This document shows positions 1-6,780 of a stretch of DNA of 9,269 nt, in pieces. Position 1 is the stretch's first letter. Every line of letters starts with the position of its first letter. A model generated the notes under the pieces. The model saw only the letters and a program-made list of their open reading frames with translations, did no database searches and was not told the DNA's origin. Origin of the DNA: CAYHHI01 sp964356335 (lineage in GTDB: Bacteria; Arandabacterota; Arandabacteria; Arandabacterales; Arandabacteraceae). Location of the stretch: positions 1-9,269 of the forward strand of contig CAYHHI010000070.1 of assembly GCA_964356335.1 (NCBI GenBank), given 5' to 3'. A program made the translations under genes and the position numbers.

Positions 1-217
1 CGGCGTTTGCTCCGGCCTCGCGGACGGCCTGGACGGCGGTGTCGTAGATGGGGAGTGGGCCGCGGTCAACGGAGCCGCTGCCGGCCTGGACCATGGCGAC
101 GACGTCGGTGCCGGCGCGGCGCATGCGGTCGAGGCAGAGGGTGCAGTTGGCGCCGAGTGAGGCGCCTTCGGCGGCGAAGCAGAGGACGCGGGTCGTGGAC
201 TTGATCAGGATGCCCAT
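1..217 (-). CDS. CoA-binding protein, succinyl-CoA synthetase alpha-like (N-terminal fragment, 3' end outside window)
   Basis: This frame is open from an ATG at 217-215 to the window edge, giving 72 codons. The product begins MGILIKSTTRVLCF and continues through a Gly/Ala-rich turn (EGASLG, residues 17-22), with PIYDTAVQAVREAGANA near residues 56-72. By eye this follows the start of SucD (MSILIDKNTKVIC..., then PVFNTVREAVAATGATA), the Rossmann-type CoA-binding domain of succinyl-CoA synthetase alpha and related acyl-CoA ligases. The canonical TGSQG loop is altered, so it may be a divergent paralogue rather than the citric acid cycle enzyme. The phospho-histidine region lies outside the window. 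A GGAGG ribosome site at 223-227 sits 5 nt before the start, and the ATG shares its A with the TGA of the upstream gene (TGATG). Of 72 codons, 66 end in G or C, much more than in the other genes here, and local GC is about 72%. Family assignment is fairly sure; exact function is not. Confidence 0.7.
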   Translation of the reverse strand, partial: MGILIKSTTRVLCFAAEGASLGANCTLCLDRMRRAGTDVVAMVQAGSGSVDRGPLPIYDTAVQAVREAGANA

Positions 218-1254
218 CAGTCCCTCCCCACGACGGCGGCGGCTTCGGGTGCGGTGCGGAAGTCACCCTCTCCGGACGGTCGGTAAAAAACTCTGTAGAA
301 GTACGTCGCATTGGGCATTAGGCCTGTTAATTCTATCTCGATCGCCTCACCGCCCGCCTGGCCGGACTTGGTCTTGGTCGAGAAGGCATAGTCGCCGGGA
401 GCCGTTCCATATCTGACGTAAACATCAAGATCAATCAGGCTTAAGAGATTGATTGTGACTGAAGTGTCAGTAGGGCGGCCGAGCACGGGTTTGCCGACAA
501 GCGCATCTTCAACCGTAGGATAGATCTCCAGCATTGCGGGAGTTCTTCGGCGGGTATTGTCGACGCAATCCTGAAGGCCGATGTAGCCTGATGCCTGTCG
601 TGACGTCGTATCCGGCTCAACAACGAGGATAAGCGCCTTGCCCGCTCTGCTCCATCCAGGACGAGCCAGGATCTCGTTCAGCACCGGGGCAAGGTTGGGA
701 CTTGTCTGGTAGAAGAAGCGGGAGACACTTCTTGGGAGCGCGCGGACATGCCAGGGCACAGCCTCATCTGTTTCGGGAATCTGAGACGGCAAACGCACCT
801 GGGAGCAAGGTTCTGGGCTATCCTCATCCACGCCGCCTACCACCAGATGAAGAGTTCCGTGGGAGATCTGCTCCCGGGAGGGGAGCCTGAGGCGCGCAAA
901 AGCGACTTGCTCTCCCTGTACCAGGTCGGGCACCTTGAAACGGAATGCGGCGATGAACCTCTCACCCGAGGACTCGGTGCCCACGCGATCGAGGTCATAT
1001 TCATATCCTTTGGGATACCACGTTCCCTGGGCCTCCGTACCGTCGTCGAGCGAGTCACTGATTGAATAGAGCAGGAAGGATGACTCGAAGGCAGCCGCTT
1101 GTGCATCGGGTCGAGAACCTCCAGATTGGCTCTCGTGCTGGTTGCCAGGGGTGCCTTGCGTCGGTGCTATCTCGCCTGAGTGCACATCAGGCGAAAGTGC
1201 TAGTGGGAGTACACTCAGACATATGAAGAGCAGGGTCGTCAGGCTGCGTGTCAT
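217..1254 (-). CDS. Secreted protein with beta-rich N-terminal region and Fn3-like (metallophosphoesterase-type) domain; catalytic domain absent
   Basis: The 345-aa product has a signal peptide (about residues 1-26, hydrophobic core LLFICLSVLPLALS), then a polar linker (27-57). Residues about 58-250 look like a beta-rich module of the DNRLRE / carbohydrate-binding type, with SDSLDDG at 66-72, RFIAAFRFKVPDL at 99-111 and MLEIYP at 241-246. Residues about 255-335 resemble the Fn3-like domain found ahead of purple-acid-phosphatase or PhoD-like metallophosphoesterases: PVLGRPTDTSVTINLL, then VYVRYGTAPGDY and LTGLMPNATYFYRVFYRPSG. In such proteins a metallophosphoesterase domain with a D-x-H motif normally follows. 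Here the protein ends within about 10 residues (PEAAAVVGRD, stop). The start at 1254 is supported by GGAGAG (1263-1268, 8 nt spacing) and the signal peptide. GC content jumps near codon 337, so this is probably a gene cut by rearrangement or assembly. Domain calls are by eye. Confidence 0.75.
   Translation of the reverse strand: MTRSLTTLLFICLSVLPLALSPDVHSGEIAPTQGTPGNQHESQSGGSRPDAQAAAFESSFLLYSISDSLDDGTEAQGTWYPKGYEYDLDRVGTESSGERFIAAFRFKVPDLVQGEQVAFARLRLPSREQISHGTLHLVVGGVDEDSPEPCSQVRLPSQIPETDEAVPWHVRALPRSVSRFFYQTSPNLAPVLNEILARPGWSRAGKALILVVEPDTTSRQASGYIGLQDCVDNTRRRTPAMLEIYPTVEDALVGKPVLGRPTDTSVTINLLSLIDLDVYVRYGTAPGDYAFSTKTKSGQAGGEAIEIELTGLMPNATYFYRVFYRPSGEGDFRTAPEAAAVVGRD
221..229 (-). promoter_or_regulatory. 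Ribosome binding site of the SucD-like gene
   Basis: Read on the minus strand this is GGGGAGGGA, with the GGAGG core ending 5 nt before the ATG at 217-215. It lies within the last codons of the upstream gene, so the two frames would be translationally coupled if they are truly adjacent in one genome. It fixes the start of the SucD-like frame. Confidence 0.6.
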
Positions 1255-1320
1255 CCTATCATCTCTCCAGCACCTTTCCAGGAAGATCTTTCCGCCGGAC
1301 CAGTCAGATGTCTATCTCCG

Positions 1321-1349
1321 ATTATACGGCTGCGGACAAGCCAGGGCAA
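1321..1349 (-). promoter_or_regulatory. Sigma70-type promoter for the leftward secreted-protein gene
   Basis: On the minus strand there is TTGCCC (1349-1344), a 17-bp spacer and a perfect TATAAT (1326-1321). The -10 box matches consensus 6/6 and the -35 box 4/6, at the ideal spacing. Transcription would begin near 1314 and leave about 60 nt of leader before the ATG at 1254. A near-palindrome (GGAAGATCTTTCC, 1281-1293) lies in that leader. Not tested experimentally. Confidence 0.6.
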
Positions 1350-1370
1350 ATTCAATCGGCCCCCGAGAGG

Positions 1371-1397
1371 CGGGCCCTTCCGAATCGGGCCTTTCCG
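1371..1397. repeat. 12-bp direct repeat between divergent promoters
   Basis: CGGGCCCTTCCG (1371-1382) and CGGGCCTTTCCG (1386-1397) match at 11 of 12 positions and start 15 bp apart. The second copy ends 1 bp before the -35 box of the rightward promoter. Both copies lie between the two divergent promoters, where a shared regulator would be expected to bind. That role is inferred from position only; a chance repeat in GC-rich DNA is possible. Confidence 0.4.
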
Positions 1398-1398
1398 C

Positions 1399-1427
1399 TT
1401 GAAGGCTTCTCCCTGGGTGCCTATAAT
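1399..1427 (+). promoter_or_regulatory. Sigma70-type promoter of the GT39 / ASST-like / GT-C operon
   Basis: TTGAAG (1399-1404), a 17-bp spacer and a perfect TATAAT (1422-1427). The -35 box matches consensus 4/6. Transcription would start near 1434, giving a leader of about 80 nt before the ATG at 1514. No other convincing promoter was found in the gaps inside the three-gene run downstream, so this probably drives all three genes. Confidence 0.65.
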
Positions 1428-1502
1428 ATTCAAGAAGCCAAATGATAAGGAAACATGTGATGTCGCGCCTCATGCCAGGCTCTGGCTCGAACAGCGGCAC
1501 TT

Positions 1503-1507
1503 AGGTG
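1503..1507 (+). promoter_or_regulatory. Ribosome binding site that favours the ATG at 1514
   Basis: AGGTG is followed by 6 nt and then ATG at 1514-1516. An in-frame TAG at 1502-1504 rules out any start further upstream. The only earlier candidate, GTG at 1505, overlaps this site and has no Shine-Dalgarno-like sequence of its own, so the ATG three codons later is the better start. Confidence 0.55.
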
Positions 1508-1513
1508 TCATCA

Positions 1514-3283
1514 ATGCATAGTGTGGTCAGTCGAGTAGTTCTTGTCACGCTCATGGTTATCATCTTGGTGCTCGGTGCCCTGAGTGCCCGGCACAACTCT
1601 CTCACTTACGATGAACCTATACATTTCAGATATGGCTCCAATATTCTCAATCTCGATTCCAATAGATTCATCGATGGAACTATGCCCTTCTCCGCTCTCA
1701 ACGCGTTGCCTCAGCGGATCGGAAACGCCTTGCCGTCTGGCCGCTGGCGGGATGTCCTTTCCAGAGTCGAGACCGGGCGCCTGGTCACTATCTTGTTCTC
1801 GATGCTCCTCGCATATTACATCTTCAAGTGGTCGAAGGAGCTTTATGGTACCGCCGCGGGCCTGTTCTCGCTCCTCCTCTATACTTTCTCTCCCAACATA
1901 ATTGCGCATGCGGGGCTCATAACCACGGACGTGTACGCGGCGGGGATGGTCACGATCTCAGCCTATTACTTCTGGCGGTTCGTGAACTCGGGCGGGTGGA
2001 GACTTGCCACCGCTTGTGCCGTGCTCTTGGGCCTGAGTCAGCTGGCGAAGTACTCATGCATCTTCCTCTATCCGATATTCATTGTGATTCTGGTAGTGAA
2101 GTATTGGGGAGACCTGAGGAGGCTGGCAAGGGCAAACGATTTCAGGGGCTTCGGCAGGCGCCTGAGAGGGTTCGTCAAGTTTGCGGTTTTCTTTGCGGTA
2201 GTGAGCATCATCGTCATAAATGCCGGGTTCCTTTTCAACAAGCCCTTCGTGCCGCTCGGGCACTACAAGTTCAAGAGCGATTCATCCAAATCAATGCTGG
2301 CTGCGCTCCCGGCGCTCAGGGGTCTTCCTGCGCCGCTGCCCTATCCATATGTTCAGGGCCTGGATTGGGGAAAATACCGCGAAGAAACGGGTAGGGGCTT
2401 TGGCAGCATGTACCTCTTCGGTCAACTCAAAGAAATCGGGGGCTTCAAGGGCTATTACTTCTTTGCATTTCTTTTCAAGGAGCCGATCGCCCTCCAGATA
2501 TTGATCGTGCTTTCAATCATATTCTACGTCCTGCATCACCGTCGGTATCACTTCATGCGGAATGAGGTGTTCCTTGTCATTCCGGTGATCTTCTATGCCA
2601 TCTATCTGAACTTCTTTTTCAAACTCCAGATCGGGATACGGCATTTCCTGGTGGCTTTCCCCTTCCTTTACATCTTCTGCGGCAGTCTGGTTTCGCGCGG
2701 GGAGGTACTCGCCGGCAGTGCTGCCGAGGCGAAGTTAGATGAGAAGGAGGACGCAGAGAAGGCGGGCGCCGAGAAGAAGGGTGCCATCTCCGTCATCAGG
2801 GCCGCCATCGTCATCCTCCTTGTTTATCTCGTGGTTTCGGTGCTGTCCTACTTCCCACACTACATACCCTATTTTAACGAGATGGTGTGGGACAGGAAAC
2901 AGGCCTATAAGATTCTGGCTGACTCCAACATAGACTGGGGACAGGGCGCGAACTATGCGCGAGGATACAAGGCGAAGCATCCGGGTGCGTACCTTGAGGA
3001 AGGCATGTGGCAGATGAAGACTTACAGAGAGAAGCACATGGAGGAGTATCTGCACCCGCAATTCCCGGATTCAGGCGTCATCATCGTCAACGTGAATAAT
3101 TATGTGGGCATCTACCATCCCCATAGGTACAAATGGCTGAGGGAAAGATATAAACCGATCGGCGAGATCGCATACTCGTACCTCGTGTTCGAGATTTCAC
3201 CCGGAGATTCGATCAGGATGACGCCCGTGGAACCGGATGAGCCGACTCCGGACAGCATTGAAGCGGGGGATATGACAAGGTGA
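1514..3283 (+). CDS. GT39/PMT-like integral membrane glycosyltransferase (GT-C fold)
   Basis: The 589-aa polytopic membrane protein probably transfers a sugar from a polyprenyl-phosphate donor on the periplasmic face, as in the PMT/ArnT-like group. The first membrane segment (about 4-24) is followed by TYDEP (31-35), whose Asp-Glu (D33, E34) matches the acidic motif in the first external loop of GT-C enzymes. SPNIIAHAGLITTD (126-139) supplies a second conserved external segment with H132 and D139. FKEP (321-324), GIRHFLVAFPFL (374-385) and a C-terminal DSNIDWGQ (470-477) are features I recognise from bacterial PMT_2-type proteins. About ten hydrophobic helices are visible, and the last ~130 residues look soluble. 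A Glu/Lys/Ala-rich stretch (396-426) interrupts the loop before the last helix. GTG at 1505 is an alternative start (592 aa). It is first gene of the probable operon, 145 bp before the ASST-like gene. Acceptor and sugar cannot be inferred. Confidence 0.85.
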   Translation: MHSVVSRVVLVTLMVIILVLGALSARHNSLTYDEPIHFRYGSNILNLDSNRFIDGTMPFSALNALPQRIGNALPSGRWRDVLSRVETGRLVTILFSMLLAYYIFKWSKELYGTAAGLFSLLLYTFSPNIIAHAGLITTDVYAAGMVTISAYYFWRFVNSGGWRLATACAVLLGLSQLAKYSCIFLYPIFIVILVVKYWGDLRRLARANDFRGFGRRLRGFVKFAVFFAVVSIIVINAGFLFNKPFVPLGHYKFKSDSSKSMLAALPALRGLPAPLPYPYVQGLDWGKYREETGRGFGSMYLFGQLKEIGGFKGYYFFAFLFKEPIALQILIVLSIIFYVLHHRRYHFMRNEVFLVIPVIFYAIYLNFFFKLQIGIRHFLVAFPFLYIFCGSLVSRGEVLAGSAAEAKLDEKEDAEKAGAEKKGAISVIRAAIVILLVYLVVSVLSYFPHYIPYFNEMVWDRKQAYKILADSNIDWGQGANYARGYKAKHPGAYLEEGMWQMKTYREKHMEEYLHPQFPDSGVIIVNVNNYVGIYHPHRYKWLRERYKPIGEIAYSYLVFEISPGDSIRMTPVEPDEPTPDSIEAGDMTR

Positions 3284-3414
3284 AAGGGGACATTCGGGCT
3301 TGCCGCTCGGGCCTTGCTGCCCATTGCGTCAGTCAGGATCCGAGCTGGGTTTGCTGGGGGGACTGGGTTGAGACCGCCTCAACGCACCGAAATGTAACCC
3401 AAGTTCGAGTGTGT

Positions 3415-3420
3415 GGAAGG
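3415..3420 (+). promoter_or_regulatory. Ribosome binding site that selects the ATG at 3429
   Basis: GGAAGG ends 8 nt before ATG 3429-3431. It overlaps the reading frame that would start at GTG 3411, so the internal ATG, directly followed by a charged stretch and membrane anchor (MRLRSAIV), is the likely start. Confidence 0.55.
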
Positions 3421-3428
3421 GTTTGAAC

Positions 3429-4724
3429 ATGAGACTCAGGTCTGCCATTGTGGCCGCCGCTGCAGCGGTGTTGGCAGTAAGCATTTTTTTTGTGATCTCA
3501 CCCAAGAAGAAGCGACCGGTAGAGCCCCAGTCCATGGATCTGAAACGGCGCTTCAATGAGCTTCGGGCAGTGCCATACACCTCGGTTACCGAAGAAGAAG
3601 TGACCGGAGAGCCTATGGGCATCACCAAATATGACCGCGGCGAGGCGTATCGCGGGTATAACATATACTGCTCGCGAGTCTCTCCAGAGGCCCTGCTGAT
3701 GGACATGGAGGGCAAGATCGTCCATAGGTGGACATATCCCGAGCCAAGGAAGGTGCTCTCTGTGTGGGACTATGGGGTCATGTTACCTGACGGCGATGCT
3801 TTGGTCATAAGAGCGTACGGGGATCTTAAGAAGCTTGACTGGCAGTCGGACCTCATCTGGCAGACGAACATACCGGCCAACCACGATGTCGCCGTGGCAC
3901 CCGACGGCACGCTGTATGTGATTGTGACAGAGTTGAAGTCGTATAGAGAGTTGCTCGTGAGGTTCCCCGTGATCGTGCATCTCGGGTCTGACGGAGAAGG
4001 GATGGACAAATGGTCAGCTTACGATCATCTGGAAGATATCAAGCAGACCTTCGATCAGAGATCTTTCCTAGACACATTCCTGGATAGCCTGCTGGCACGC
4101 GGGGAGGACCCTAGAGCGGCGCAGCAGGTTCCGGGACGCGTGAAGCAGCAAACTATCGAGGGCAGAATCGTGCTCGATATGTTGCACCTTAACAGCGTCA
4201 GCATTATTCCCGACACGCCGCTGGGCAGGGTGGACCCAAGGTTCGCAGCCGGCAATCTGCTCATCTGTTTCAGAAATGTCAACCAGATTGCCATACTCGA
4301 GAAGAACACCAAGAGGATTCTCTGGATCTGGGGTGAGGGCGTTCTGGAGTGGCCGCATCATCCGACAATGCTGGCAAACGGCAACATCCTCATATTTGAT
4401 AATGGCCCCTGGCGGAAATACTCACGGGTGGTAGAGGCCAACCCCGTAAGCGGACAAATCGAGTGGGAGTATGTTGCAAATCCCCGAGAGAGTTTCTACA
4501 GCTTTGAGAAGGGATCGGCCCAGCGACTTCCGAATGGGAATACCTTAATATGTGAATCGGATCGGGGAAGGGCATTCGAGGTCACAAGGGAAGGCAAGAT
4601 CGTGTGGGAGTGGCTCAATCCCATGACCAAGAAGGGTCACCGCGTGCAAGTCTATAGAATGATGCGCCTGCCCCCGGAGATGGTCGAAGGTCTGTTGAGC
4701 AGCAAGCGGGGGAGCGGTGGGTAA
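3429..4724 (+). CDS. Membrane-anchored arylsulfotransferase-like (ASST-family) beta-propeller protein
   Basis: The 431-aa product begins with a short basic N-terminus and one hydrophobic segment (about 5-24) followed by PKKKRP, read as a signal anchor or uncleaved signal that places the rest in the periplasm. The remainder resembles the bacterial/eukaryotic Arylsulfotran_2 type propeller: NHDVAVAPDG (151-160), LHLNSVSIIPD (252-262), GNLLICFRNVNQIAIL (275-290), ILWIWG (297-302), HHPTMLANGNILIFDNG (310-326), SRVVEANPVSGQIEWEY (332-348), QRLPNGNTLICESDRGRAFEV (365-385, a blade repeat) and VYRMMRLPP (408-416). Conserved-looking His are H152, H253 and H310/H311. Known ASSTs move sulfate between phenolic groups through a sulfated His; whether this protein does so is unproven. 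A polar, helix-like insert (about 190-248) separates propeller strands. Its 3' end overlaps the next gene by 8 bp. A non-catalytic sensor or scaffold role is possible. Confidence 0.75.
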   Translation: MRLRSAIVAAAAAVLAVSIFFVISPKKKRPVEPQSMDLKRRFNELRAVPYTSVTEEEVTGEPMGITKYDRGEAYRGYNIYCSRVSPEALLMDMEGKIVHRWTYPEPRKVLSVWDYGVMLPDGDALVIRAYGDLKKLDWQSDLIWQTNIPANHDVAVAPDGTLYVIVTELKSYRELLVRFPVIVHLGSDGEGMDKWSAYDHLEDIKQTFDQRSFLDTFLDSLLARGEDPRAAQQVPGRVKQQTIEGRIVLDMLHLNSVSIIPDTPLGRVDPRFAAGNLLICFRNVNQIAILEKNTKRILWIWGEGVLEWPHHPTMLANGNILIFDNGPWRKYSRVVEANPVSGQIEWEYVANPRESFYSFEKGSAQRLPNGNTLICESDRGRAFEVTREGKIVWEWLNPMTKKGHRVQVYRMMRLPPEMVEGLLSSKRGSGG

Positions 4725-6375
4725 AAGCTACGCTTATCATCCAAATGGTGGAATGAATCGCAGCCTCTGCGGGATCGCGTCTTGCCGGCGGCGAGTGCCT
4801 GCCTCATATTGGCTGATTATCGCTCTGACGGTTCTCCACATAATTCCGCTATGGGCTTTCAAATACTTCCCCTCGCAGGACGGCCCCAGCCATATTGAAA
4901 ACTCGTACATGCTTGCCCACTACTTCGACAGGGGGTTTGGCTACAGCCAGTATTACGACCTCAACCTCAAACCCGTTCCCAACTGGTTCTCGCATGCGAC
5001 GATGGCGCTCATGATGAAGCTGGTGCCGCCGCTCGCGGCAGAAAAGATCCTGCTCACCGGTTATGTCCTTCTCTTCGTGCTGGCGATGCTCTACTTTCTC
5101 AGATCCACGGGGGATGGCAGGGAGTGGCTCGTCTTTCTCGCTTTCCCATTCACTTACAACTACCTCCTGCACAGTGGTTTCTACAACTTTTCCATCAGTT
5201 TCCCGCTGGCATTCCTCACGATCGGCTATTGGTGGAGGCGGCGGGATAGAGCCTTGGGCTGGGGGTGGCACCAAGGGGAATCCGGCTGGAGGGGGGCTCT
5301 CGGGCTCAACCTGCTTCTTATCCTTCTGTACTTCTGCAGCATATTGTCGCTCGTGCTGACCGTGGGGTCAGTTCTGGTATTAGCGGCCCTGCACTATCGG
5401 GCCTCGATCCGGCGGACCCTCGCTCTGGCGGTTGCCATGATACCATCGTATCTTCTGCCCATTTACTACATCACAACCCAAGAGGGTGAGCAGGGCGGCA
5501 AAATAGCAGCAGGGCACCTGTCACGATATCTGGCGGTCATAGGTTCGCTCACGTCGTACGACGCAAGGGAGGACCTTGTTGGCGCCTCGCTTGCCGTCCT
5601 CTTTGCTGCCCTGATAGGCTATACCCTGCTCGCAGAGACTCTGGGGCTCGGCAAAGTGGGGCGGCGCCCCTCGCGGATGGGGTTACGCTCGCCATCAGGC
5701 CCCCATCCGACAGGCCGCTTTCCGAGGGCCGGATTCCTTATTCTGGCAGTGGGATTCCTGTTTCTTTACTTTCTTGCGCCAAGCAGGGCATACGGAGGCG
5801 GGACAATAACCCAACGCCTGAGTCTCTATCCGTTCATTGCGATCCTGCCATGGCTCGCCACGCGAATGCCGCGCCGGGCGACTTATGCTGTAGGGGCAAT
5901 TGCGGTCTGCCTCACCCTCGTGCACGTCGGCTTCACGGTGTATTACTACCGAGTCTTCAATCGTGGACTCGCCGAATACACCTCGGGCATCCCCTTTGTT
6001 GAGAAGAATAAGACCATTCTGCCGATCAGCTTCGACCACAAGGGCGAAGCCGCGAGGATTGGCGTCTACAGGCATGCCGGGAGTTACTATAGTGTTGTCA
6101 GGGACGCGATAGACCTTGCCAACTATGAGGGGGACAAGACCTATTTCCCACTCAAATACAAAGCATCTATGAATCCTTGGTCAGCCATGGGGCCCATAGA
6201 GAGCGCACGCGGGAACATACGTCCGGAAAGGTATCCCGGTAAGACAGCCTATGTCCTGCTCTGGTCTGCCCCGGCGCAGTTTCCGGCCTTAGAATGGATC
6301 GAGGCCAACTACGATCTCATACATTCGGAAGGCAGGCTGAAGCTTTACAGGCGCCGAGATGAACCCTCCGAGTGA
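4717..6375 (+). CDS. Polytopic membrane protein, GT-C-like putative glycosyltransferase
   Basis: The 552-aa protein has about ten hydrophobic segments and a soluble C-terminal part from about residue 412. After the first helix (31-47) comes FPSQDGPSH (51-59), an acidic-loop motif in the place where GT-C enzymes carry their D/E motif; NYLLHSGFYNFSIS (148-161) and ITQRLSLYPF (364-373) are other conserved-looking membrane-border segments. It clearly differs from the GT39-like proteins on either side, lacking the DEP and SPxIxAH motifs. A basic, Pro/Gly-rich loop (about 311-339) separates helices. It has no assigned family that I can name with certainty; GT-C membership is an inference. The GTG start at 4717 overlaps the preceding gene by 8 bp and has GGGGGAG only 2 nt upstream, suggesting coupling to upstream translation. 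ATG at 4753 (540 aa) is an alternative with no better ribosome site. Last gene of the probable operon. Confidence 0.7.
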   Translation: MGKSYAYHPNGGMNRSLCGIASCRRRVPASYWLIIALTVLHIIPLWAFKYFPSQDGPSHIENSYMLAHYFDRGFGYSQYYDLNLKPVPNWFSHATMALMMKLVPPLAAEKILLTGYVLLFVLAMLYFLRSTGDGREWLVFLAFPFTYNYLLHSGFYNFSISFPLAFLTIGYWWRRRDRALGWGWHQGESGWRGALGLNLLLILLYFCSILSLVLTVGSVLVLAALHYRASIRRTLALAVAMIPSYLLPIYYITTQEGEQGGKIAAGHLSRYLAVIGSLTSYDAREDLVGASLAVLFAALIGYTLLAETLGLGKVGRRPSRMGLRSPSGPHPTGRFPRAGFLILAVGFLFLYFLAPSRAYGGGTITQRLSLYPFIAILPWLATRMPRRATYAVGAIAVCLTLVHVGFTVYYYRVFNRGLAEYTSGIPFVEKNKTILPISFDHKGEAARIGVYRHAGSYYSVVRDAIDLANYEGDKTYFPLKYKASMNPWSAMGPIESARGNIRPERYPGKTAYVLLWSAPAQFPALEWIEANYDLIHSEGRLKLYRRRDEPSE

Positions 6376-6535
6376 ACAGGGTGTCGGCCCACGGCAGATC
6401 CTCATTGTTCATGTCTTGCCCGTGTTTCCCTGCGCAATTCCCTCCACAGATCCTCTCCAAGACAGACCAGATTCCTGAGCCCTACCCCGGGGGTATGATG
6501 TCTGTTCCCAACCCCAAGGATACTCTAAAAACCTG

Positions 6536-6564
6536 TTGAGGCGGGCAGCATCCTCTGATACAAT
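6536..6564 (+). promoter_or_regulatory. Extended -10 sigma70-type promoter of the protease gene
   Basis: TTGAGG (6536-6541), a 17-bp spacer and TACAAT (6559-6564), with the extended -10 dinucleotide TG at 6556-6557 in the TGnTACAAT arrangement. The -10 box matches consensus 5/6 and the -35 box 4/6. The start point would be near 6571. Confidence 0.65.
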
Positions 6565-6749
6565 GAGGATTGCGTCGACAAATCAAGTCTGCGTGCGGGC
6601 AGCGAGCGCGAGAGGAGGTGAGAAGAAGGGGTAGCGCCGCTATTCAGAGAAGAGGACGGCGCCCTGATTGCCGCGCCCTTTTCGCCTTCGTGGTGTCCTT
6701 ATTTGAAAAGAAGTATTCAGAACAAGTCTTCCTTCGCATTTTGATACCT

Positions 6750-6766
6750 GTCAGGTCTGGCCTGAC
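6750..6766 (+). promoter_or_regulatory. Short hairpin before the protease ribosome binding site
   Basis: GTCAGG (6750-6755), loop TCTGG, CCTGAC (6761-6766) makes a perfect 6-bp stem. It ends 6 nt before the GGGGAGGT site at 6773-6780. An overlapping CCTG (6747-6750) can pair with CAGG (6752-6755) instead, so two alternative pairings exist. It could stabilise the mRNA end or tune initiation; a DNA operator is also possible. Function not demonstrated. Confidence 0.35.
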
Positions 6767-6772
6767 TTACGC

Positions 6773-6780
6773 GGGGAGGT
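6773..6780 (+). promoter_or_regulatory. Strong ribosome binding site of the protease gene
   Basis: GGGGAGGT is separated by six nt (AAAAAC) from the ATG at 6787. It is the strongest well-placed ribosome site in the window and agrees with a highly expressed secreted protein. Confidence 0.7.

Noticed and set aside
7..416. Plus-strand Arg-rich open frames in the first 416 bp
   Set aside because: Arg/Arg-rich products are typical of reading high-GC coding DNA on the wrong strand; the minus strand holds the SucD-like and secreted-protein frames.
1828..2394. 188-codon plus-strand frame inside the GT39-like gene
   Set aside because: Out-of-frame overlap with a gene that has a clear family and membrane pattern; low-complexity product.
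3367..3383. Hairpin GTTGAG/CTCAAC between the GT39-like and ASST-like genes
   Set aside because: A 6-bp stem with a 5-nt loop but no T-run follows, so it is not a terminator; such stems are common by chance.
6483..6495. Palindrome TACCCCGGGGGTA
   Set aside because: Almost no loop, no T-run, and no second copy seen near a promoter box; too little to call an operator.
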